From Dehalococcoidia bacterium (GTDB taxonomy: Bacteria; Chloroflexota; Dehalococcoidia; Tepidiformales; Tepidiformaceae): a stretch of DNA of 58,200 nucleotides. This document shows positions 52,355 to 58,200 of this stretch, one piece after another. The stretch lies in assembly GCA_020847985.1 (NCBI GenBank), contig JADLBC010000033.1:1-58200 (forward strand), written 5' to 3'. A model generated the notes under the pieces. That model was not told the origin of the DNA, ran no database searches, and saw nothing but the letters and a program-made list of their open reading frames with translations. Within the stretch, counting starts at the first letter, position 1. Each line of letters opens with the position of its first letter. The position numbers and the translations under genes are program-made.

Positions 52355-53521
52355 TCAAGGGTCTCGGGAGGCATTCTCCCGGGGCCCTTGAGCTTTCTTA
52401 GGCTCCCAGTCCGCGAGGCTCCAGATATCGGCCTCGGGGAACAGCCAAAGGCGCTCCTCTGGTGACAAGCCGGGATAGACCTTGAGCCCGAACGTGTCCT
52501 TTCTGGCCTGTTCCCCATCCCAGAGGTGTTCCCGCACAACTTCCCACATGGCATGGCCGACAGTGTTCTCAGGGGTGCGGAGAGCGGGAGTGCGTGCCGC
52601 ACGGGCCGCATCCGCGCAGGGCTTTACCACCCAATCCGCCAGTTGGAGCCCGGCTCGATTGTGTACCTTGCCGTGGAAGGTCACATGGTCCGCGAGTTGG
52701 TATCGAAACCAACGTTCGGATTGAAACCGGGTACCTGTGAGCTTGAGATTGGCGACGGCACGTTGGAGGTGGGCATCTTCCACTTCGCCGACGCCTTCCG
52801 CCTCAAGGTCGCCCTTGCGATCGCCGAGATTCCAAAGGCAATGCACTACGCGTTCGAGCATCATGTGAACGGCCAGCGGGTACAGGCGTGTGGGCAGCAC
52901 TCCATCCACGATGCTGGTAGGGTGAGCGGCGCGGAAGCGATCCTTGTCGATGACGACACAGGTGACATAGAACGGCAGGTCGCGAAGCATGTCCGCTAGC
53001 TCCCTCAATGCGGCGTCGCGGCGACTACGGTCGCCATCGAAGTGGAACGCGCCGGTTCCCTTCCGCACGTCGAGCTCGTGTATGTAGCGCTCGCGGCCGA
53101 AGTGCTTGCGCTGCCACCCGTTCACAGCCGCATCGATCAGAGGCATCTCTTCGGCCCTTATGATCACTGCGGCCGTCGCGAAGTACGGCGCGACCGGATC
53201 GTTTCCCTTCGACAGCCCCGTCTCGTCGATGCAGACGTAAGCGCGAAGGCGCTCGGCCGACCAGCGATCTGAGGTGGTCTGCCGTGGGCGTTGGCGCGCC
53301 GTTTGATGCTGGCCGAGACTGCCGGACAGGGAATGCAGCCGGGCATCCAATTGCCTCAGTAGTTCTGTGGGCCGCGGTAGCCCCGGCGCGCCATCGCTGA
53401 GCAAATGATCCAGATGTCGCGCGGCGGCCTCGACGTCGCGGAGCCATTCAATTTCCTGTGCTGCGACCCGGCGCCTGGCAAGTTCATCGTCGCTCAAGGC
53501 GGTCTTGGGCTGGTCGCTCAT
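52355..53521 (-). CDS. DUF3800 domain protein
   Basis: A 388-residue protein. The central and C-terminal part shows DUF3800 features: YVCIDETGLSKG at the start of the domain (about 92), HELDVRKGTGAFH, CVVIDKDRF, and NRAGLQLADWVV near the end. The acidic residues suggest an RNase H-like metal site. DUF3800 proteins often lie near mobile or defence genes; no such neighbour is visible. The N-terminal 90 residues are helical and unassigned. Codon use is less GC-biased than in neighbours, suggesting transfer. A TAGAGT box lies nine bases before its ATG. Confidence 0.82.
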   Translation of the reverse strand: MSDQPKTALSDDELARRRVAAQEIEWLRDVEAAARHLDHLLSDGAPGLPRPTELLRQLDARLHSLSGSLGQHQTARQRPRQTTSDRWSAERLRAYVCIDETGLSKGNDPVAPYFATAAVIIRAEEMPLIDAAVNGWQRKHFGRERYIHELDVRKGTGAFHFDGDRSRRDAALRELADMLRDLPFYVTCVVIDKDRFRAAHPTSIVDGVLPTRLYPLAVHMMLERVVHCLWNLGDRKGDLEAEGVGEVEDAHLQRAVANLKLTGTRFQSERWFRYQLADHVTFHGKVHNRAGLQLADWVVKPCADAARAARTPALRTPENTVGHAMWEVVREHLWDGEQARKDTFGLKVYPGLSPEERLWLFPEADIWSLADWEPKKAQGPRENASRDP

Positions 53522-53530
53522 CGTGGCTGC

Positions 53531-53536
53531 ACTCTA
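53531..53536 (-). promoter_or_regulatory. -10 box (TAGAGT) of the DUF3800 gene
   Basis: TAGAGT ends nine bases before the ATG at 53521 on the minus strand, with no ribosome site between. Confidence 0.4.
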
Positions 53537-53579
53537 AGCCCTGGCAGGCCGGTAAGCATCGGATCTCGGGGCATGCGAA

Positions 53580-53604
53580 AGGGGCGGCCGGGATGGCCGC
53601 CCCT
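53580..53604 (-). terminator. Hairpin after the SDR-cupin pair
   Basis: A 10-bp stem (AGGGGCGGCC and complement) with a GGGAT loop lies 17 bases beyond the cupin stop; on the minus strand it is followed by TTTC. Confidence 0.7.
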
Positions 53605-53620
53605 CCGCGTGTGCGCGGCC

Positions 53621-54010
53621 TCAGTCGTCGATGTCGCCGCCGTCGCTGGGGAGGGTGAGGTCGTTGCGGGAGGGTGCGGGACCGGCGGGGGCCTGGTCGT
53701 CGGGCCCGAGGGGTGGGGTAGAGATGTTCATGAGGACCACCTCTTCATCGCCGGCGGGCTGGGCGCTGTGGTAGGCGCCGACCGGGACGGAGATGCAGCC
53801 GTAGGGCTCGAGCGGGGTGAATACGCCGTCGATCTCGATGAGGGCGCGGCCGTGGAGGCAGATGTAGATCTGGTTCGACTTCGCGTGCACGTGGCGGTTG
53901 ACGGCGTGCTCTTCGGCGCGAATGCGGAAGACGCGAACGCTGGCCTTCGTGTTTTCGAAGTCTTGCAGCAGGTCGTAGGAACCGACGCGAACGGGACGCG
54001 CGAGGCTCAT
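53621..54010 (-). CDS. Cupin-domain protein
   Basis: A 129-residue single cupin. The metal-site motifs are partly visible: HVHAKSNQIYICLHG (two His plus a Gln in place of the usual Glu) and the later PVGAYHSAQP. It may be a small isomerase, dioxygenase or ligand-binding protein; the activity is unknown. It follows the SDR gene by 29 bases in the same direction. Confidence 0.85.
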   Translation of the reverse strand: MSLARPVRVGSYDLLQDFENTKASVRVFRIRAEEHAVNRHVHAKSNQIYICLHGRALIEIDGVFTPLEPYGCISVPVGAYHSAQPAGDEEVVLMNISTPPLGPDDQAPAGPAPSRNDLTLPSDGGDIDD

Positions 54011-54039
54011 GGTGACACCCCCTTCGGCGGGTTTGGGAT

Positions 54040-54792
54040 TCAGGCGGCGGTCAGGCCGCCATCGAGGCCGATGGCCTGGCCGGTCATGTACATGGGGCAA
54101 TCGAGCAGGAGGAAGGCGGCGAGCTGGGCCACTTCGAGGGGCTTGCCATAGCGCCACTGGGGCGTGGTGGTCTCGTAGCGCTGGTAGGCCTGGCCACCTT
54201 CGCCCTGCTGGATGCGGCCCATCATGGTGCCTTCGACGGGGCCGGGGCAGAGGGCGTTGACGGCGATGCCGTAGCGGGCGAACTCGATCGCGGCCGTCTT
54301 CGTGAGGCCGATGACGGCGTGCTTGCTGGCGCCGTAGGCGGCGAGCATGGGCGTGGCGGTGAGGCCGCCGGTGGACGCCATGTTCACGATGCGGGGGGTA
54401 TCGGCGTGATGGAGCAGCGGGAACATCGCCTTGAGGCCGAGGAACATGCTGCGGAGATTGACGTTCATCACGCGGTCCCACATATCGGTGGGATAGCTCA
54501 TGAGGGGGGCCTGGGCGCCTTCGATGCCGGCGAGGTTGAGGAAGAAGTTGGCTTCGCCCCAGATATCGCGGCAGCGGCTCGCGTAGCCGGCGACGTCGCC
54601 TTCGATGGAGACATCGGCGATGGCCGTCTCGGCAATGCCGCCGAGGGCACGAATGGCGTTGGCCGCGCGCTCGGCGTAATCCTCGGTGCGATCGACGCAC
54701 ATCACGCCGACGCCGCGGCGGGCGAGCTCCTGGCAAACGGCGATGCCGATATCGCCGCCGGCCCCGGTAACGACTCCGACCTTCCTGTCCAT
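54040..54792 (-). CDS. Short-chain dehydrogenase/reductase
   Basis: A 250-residue classical SDR. It has the cofactor motif TGAGGDIG, an Asp after beta-2 (VDRTED) that favours NAD(H), the structural NLAG, catalytic Ser in NMASTGG, YGASK (Tyr and Lys), and PGPVEG. Substrate unknown. GAGGAG precedes the ATG. It forms a two-gene unit with the cupin, so the pair probably acts on one compound. Confidence 0.93.
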   Translation of the reverse strand: MDRKVGVVTGAGGDIGIAVCQELARRGVGVMCVDRTEDYAERAANAIRALGGIAETAIADVSIEGDVAGYASRCRDIWGEANFFLNLAGIEGAQAPLMSYPTDMWDRVMNVNLRSMFLGLKAMFPLLHHADTPRIVNMASTGGLTATPMLAAYGASKHAVIGLTKTAAIEFARYGIAVNALCPGPVEGTMMGRIQQGEGGQAYQRYETTTPQWRYGKPLEVAQLAAFLLLDCPMYMTGQAIGLDGGLTAA

Positions 54793-54946
54793 GGCTACTC
54801 CTCAGGGATCTCTTCTGGCTGAGGCTCCATCGTCAGTCTCCACCCCGAGTCAATGCACCGCCGAACGGCCAGACCTGACGGGCCGCAGGGCCGCACGGAC
54901 ACGAGCGAGGGCCCCGGGCGGACTGAACGGGGGCGAAACGGGCGAG

Positions 54947-54952
54947 TACGGT
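54947..54952 (+). promoter_or_regulatory. -10 box (TACGGT) of the P-type ATPase
   Basis: TACGGT ends seven bases before the ATG at 54960 and overlaps an upstream GTG, which is why the ATG is preferred. No ribosome site is present. Confidence 0.45.
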
Positions 54953-54959
54953 GGGTTCG

Positions 54960-57527
54960 ATGACCCCGGAAGCAGCACGCGGACTGAGGGCGGAAGAAGC
55001 GCGGGCGCGGCTGGCGGCGGAAGGGCCGAACGAGTTGCCGCCGCCAGCCACGGTCGCGGCGTGGCGGCACCTCGGTGCGCAGATGACGCACTTCTTCGCG
55101 GCGTTCCTGTGGGCGGCGGGCGCGCTGGCGATCGTGGCGGGGATGCCCCAACTGGGGATCGCGATCTTCGCGGTGGTGGTAATAAACGGGGTGTTCGCTT
55201 TCGCGCAAGAGCACCGGGCGGAGCGCGCGGCGCACGAACTGCGCGCGCTGCTGCCCCGGCGGGTGACCGTGGTGCGCGACGGCCAGGCCTTCGAATGCGA
55301 TGCGGCGGAACTGGTGCGGGGCGACCTCGTGCGGCTGGCGGCGGGTGACCGGATCTCGGCGGACCTGCGCATCGTGGAGGCGCACGCGCTGGCGATCGAC
55401 TCCTCGGCGATGACGGGCGAGAGCGTGCCCGTGACGCCGGCGGCGGGGGAGGATGCCTTCGCGGGCACCTTCGTGACATCTGGGGAAGGCGCCGGCGTGG
55501 TGACGGCGACGGGTTCGCGCACCCGGATCGCGGGGATCGCGCAGCTGACGACGGGCACGCGACGGCAGCCGACGCCGCTCGCGCGCGAACTGAACCGGGT
55601 GGTGCGCATCGTCGCGGGGGTGTCGCTGGGGGTCGGGGTGTTCTTCTTCGCGATCGCGCTGCTGGTGGGGACGTCGGAGCGCGATGGGTTCTTGTTCGCG
55701 ATCGGGGTGACGGTGGCGCTGGTGCCGGAGGGGCTGTTGCCGACGGTGACGCTTTCGCTGGCGATCGGGGCGCAGCGGATGGCTCGGCGGAACGCGCTCG
55801 TGCGGCGGCTGGAAGCGGTGGAAACGCTCGGTTCGGCGACGTTCGTGTGCACGGACAAGACGGGGACGCTGACCCTGAACCAGATGTCGGTGGTGGAGGC
55901 GTGGACGCCGGCCGGGGAGGTGACCATCGCGGCGCGCGGGTACGACCCGGAGGGTGGCATCGACGCAGGGGGCGCGGCGCGGGTGGCGCTGGAGCGGCTC
56001 GCGGTGGCCGCGTGCCGGGCATCGACCGGGCGGGCGGTGCGGGTGAACGGGCAGTGGGAGCCGCGGGGAGACCCGATGGAGGCGGCGCTGCACGTGCTCG
56101 GGCTGCGGATGGGCGTCGATGTCGATGCACTGGAGGCAGCGGAACCGGCGGTGGCGCGGTTTCCCTTTGATGCCGGGCGCAAGCGGATGGCGGTGGCGAC
56201 GGGACGGGCTGTCTATGTGAAGGGCGCGCCGGAGCGAATGCTGCCGCTTTGCACGGGAGTGGAGGGCGCGCCGGAGGCGGTGGCACGGTTGGCGGAGCGC
56301 GGGCTGCGCGTCCTGGCGGTGGCTTGGCGGGCGGCGCCGGACCACCCGGAGACGGCCGGCGAGGCGGAACGTGGGCTCGAATTGCTGGGGCTGGCGGCGT
56401 TCGAGGATCCGCCGCGTCCGGAAGCGAAGGCGGCGATCGCGGCGTGCCGGGCAGCGGGCGTGCGGGTGGCGATGGTGACTGGCGACCACGCGGCGACGGC
56501 GCTGGCGATCGCGCGGGAGGTCGGGCTCGCCGTGCCGGGATCGATGGTGGTCGAAGGGGCGGACCTGCCGGCGGACGACCAGATGCTGGGGGCGCTCGCC
56601 GACAGGGACGGACTGGTGGTGACGCGGGTTTCGCCCGAGGACAAGCTGCGCATCGCGCGGGCGTTGCGCGGGCGCGGACACGTGGTGGCGATGACGGGCG
56701 ACGGGGTGAACGACGGCCCGGCGCTGCACGAGGCGGATATCGGCGTGGCGATGGGACGTTCGGGGACGGATGTGGCGCGCGAGGCGGCGGACCTGGTGCT
56801 GCTGGATGACAACTTCGCGACGATCGTGGCGGCGATCGAGGAAGGGCGGGCGACGTTCGCGAACATCCGGCGCTTCCTGACGTACCACCTGACGGACAAC
56901 GTGGCGGAGCTGACCCCGTTCGTGGTGTGGGCACTTTCGGGCGGGCGCTTCCCGCTGGCGATCGGCGTGCTGCAGGTGCTCTGCCTTGATATCGGGACGG
57001 ACCTGATGCCGGCGCTGGCGCTGGGGGCGGAGAAGCCGACGGAGCGTTCGGTGCGGCATCCACTGGCGGGGCGGCACCTCATCGACCGGAAGGTGCTGAC
57101 GCGGGTGTTCGGGGTGCTGGGGCCGGTGGAGGCGGCGGTGGAGATGGGTGCCTTCGTGGCGGTGATGCTGGCGGCGGGCTGGCGCCCGGGCGAGGGGTTC
57201 CCGGGCGGCGATGCGCTGCTGCGGGCGAGCGGAGCGGCGTTCACGGCGGTGGTGCTGGGGCAGCTGGCGAACGCGTTCGCGTGCCGGAGCACGACGCTGT
57301 GGCCGGGGGCGCTGGGCTGGGGGACGAACCGGGGGCTGTTGGCGGCGGTGGCGATCGAGGCGATGCTGCTGGTGGGGTTCCTGTTCGTGGGGCCGCTGGC
57401 GGAGCTGCTGGGGCATGCGCCGCCGACGGCGGTGGGGCTGGCGGTGGCGGCGATCGCAATCCCGGCGGTGCTGGGTGCGGATGCATCGCAGAAGCGGTTG
57501 CGGGGGCGGCGGCGGGGTGGAACCTGA
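54960..57527 (+). CDS. Type II cation-transporting P-type ATPase
   Basis: An 855-residue ion pump. Landmarks are the actuator TGES (152-155), PEGLLPTVTLSLAIG in M4, the phosphorylation site DKTGTLT with Asp299, KGAPERMLPL in the nucleotide domain, TGDGVNDGPAL and C-terminal membrane helices. The segment ELTPFVVWALSGG followed by LDIGTDLMPALALGAE resembles Na,K-ATPase-type (IIC) pumps more than SERCA-type ones. The ion cannot be decided; Ca, Na or Mg are possible. A terminator follows. Confidence 0.94.
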   Translation: MTPEAARGLRAEEARARLAAEGPNELPPPATVAAWRHLGAQMTHFFAAFLWAAGALAIVAGMPQLGIAIFAVVVINGVFAFAQEHRAERAAHELRALLPRRVTVVRDGQAFECDAAELVRGDLVRLAAGDRISADLRIVEAHALAIDSSAMTGESVPVTPAAGEDAFAGTFVTSGEGAGVVTATGSRTRIAGIAQLTTGTRRQPTPLARELNRVVRIVAGVSLGVGVFFFAIALLVGTSERDGFLFAIGVTVALVPEGLLPTVTLSLAIGAQRMARRNALVRRLEAVETLGSATFVCTDKTGTLTLNQMSVVEAWTPAGEVTIAARGYDPEGGIDAGGAARVALERLAVAACRASTGRAVRVNGQWEPRGDPMEAALHVLGLRMGVDVDALEAAEPAVARFPFDAGRKRMAVATGRAVYVKGAPERMLPLCTGVEGAPEAVARLAERGLRVLAVAWRAAPDHPETAGEAERGLELLGLAAFEDPPRPEAKAAIAACRAAGVRVAMVTGDHAATALAIAREVGLAVPGSMVVEGADLPADDQMLGALADRDGLVVTRVSPEDKLRIARALRGRGHVVAMTGDGVNDGPALHEADIGVAMGRSGTDVAREAADLVLLDDNFATIVAAIEEGRATFANIRRFLTYHLTDNVAELTPFVVWALSGGRFPLAIGVLQVLCLDIGTDLMPALALGAEKPTERSVRHPLAGRHLIDRKVLTRVFGVLGPVEAAVEMGAFVAVMLAAGWRPGEGFPGGDALLRASGAAFTAVVLGQLANAFACRSTTLWPGALGWGTNRGLLAAVAIEAMLLVGFLFVGPLAELLGHAPPTAVGLAVAAIAIPAVLGADASQKRLRGRRRGGT

Positions 57528-57590
57528 ACGGAATGGGCGGGGGTTCTGTCGCCTTGCCATTGGGGGGAAGCGGTTCCATACTTAGCTCTT

Positions 57591-57614
57591 GATCCGCTCC
57601 GGCGGATCGTTTTT
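57591..57614 (+). terminator. Terminator after the P-type ATPase
   Basis: A 6-bp stem (GATCCG/CGGATC), a CTCCGG loop and a GTTTTT end lie about 64 bases after the stop, just before the tRNA cluster. Confidence 0.75.
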
Positions 57615-57638
57615 GTGTTGGCCTACGAGAGGACCCGG

Positions 57639-57714
57639 GCCCGGGTGGCGCAAATGGCAGCGCAGCCGATTTGTAATCGGCCGGTTAGGGGTTCGAGTCC
57701 CCTCTCGGGCTCCA
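57639..57714 (+). tRNA. tRNA-Thr (anticodon UGU)
   Basis: The acceptor GCCCGGG pairs with CTCGGGC. The anticodon loop TTTGTAA gives TGT. The T-loop TTCGAGT and encoded CCA (57712-57714) are present. Confidence 0.97.
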
Positions 57715-57748
57715 GCGCAGGGCGCCGCCTCGGCGGGGCCGCCATCGT

Positions 57749-58200
<452 letters not shown>

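Noticed and set aside
54951..54959. GTG start for the P-type ATPase
   Set aside because: It overlaps the TACGGT box; ATG 54960 fits the spacing seen at other genes.
54795..57560. 921-residue minus-strand open frame
   Set aside because: Antisense shadow of the P-type ATPase, Arg/Pro-rich without domains.

Overview
The window is very GC-rich bacterial DNA with densely packed, often translationally coupled genes. It carries a menaquinone pathway, a fused F420 (FO synthase) gene, a molybdenum hydroxylase operon, many lipoproteins, and an actinobacteria-like kinase/SEDS/FHA/PBP cell-wall cluster. No outer-membrane genes are visible. My best guess is a Chloroflexota bacterium of the Tepidiformia/Dehalococcoidia kind. 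That is inference from gene content, not a database match. About 60 protein genes, four tRNAs and the first 38 codons of tuf can be supported.

Layout. 0.3-4.3 kb: a secreted SH3/amidase protein, a DUF2520 protein, a VOC enzyme, then a visibly less GC-rich patch with a small LuxR-type regulator and a secreted protein of unknown function. 4.3-12.7 kb, minus strand: a complete isochorismate-to-DHNA-CoA menaquinone operon (menF-D-H-B-C-E) followed by a coupled HIT/YqeK pair of probable nucleotide hydrolases. 12.8-14.7 kb: an S9 peptidase. 14.7-19.9 kb: a Ser/Thr kinase divergent from a SEDS (RodA/FtsW) protein, facing two FHA proteins and a class B PBP, a rearranged elongation/division signalling cluster. 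20-23 kb: an acyl-CoA dehydrogenase and three tandem paralogous lipoproteins. 23-27 kb: a three-subunit Mo hydroxylase operon ending in a MoaD/ThiS-like gene. 27-34 kb: a squalene-cyclase-fold protein, tRNA-Leu, a methyltransferase, a lipoprotein cyclophilin, a PPi-type phosphofructokinase, a MalY/PatB aminotransferase, a NUDIX enzyme and an alpha/beta hydrolase. 34-37 kb: a six-repeat IPT/TIG surface protein and a small partner with a C-terminal anchor. 37-40 kb: an M20 peptidase, a SUI1/YciH factor, CoaE and adenine phosphoribosyltransferase. 40-46 kb: a MarR regulator, then mtnA-mtnP-PfkB kinase-GNAT-ahcY, a nucleoside/methionine recycling set. 46-52 kb: an Excalibur nuclease lipoprotein, a DUF169 protein, two envelope proteins, an HxlR regulator and fbiC. 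52-58 kb: a DUF3800 protein, an SDR/cupin pair, a type II P-type ATPase, then tRNA-Thr(UGU)-tRNA-Tyr-tRNA-Thr(GGU)-tuf.

The main cross-cutting signal is in the start regions. About fifteen genes have a TANNNT-like -10 box only 6-9 bases before the start codon and no Shine-Dalgarno sequence. This is the arrangement of leaderless mRNAs. Other genes have a clear GGAGG-type site. A SUI1/YciH initiation factor, itself with such a start, lies in the same window. Three intergenic arrays of 7-bp tandem repeats form a second recurring pattern.
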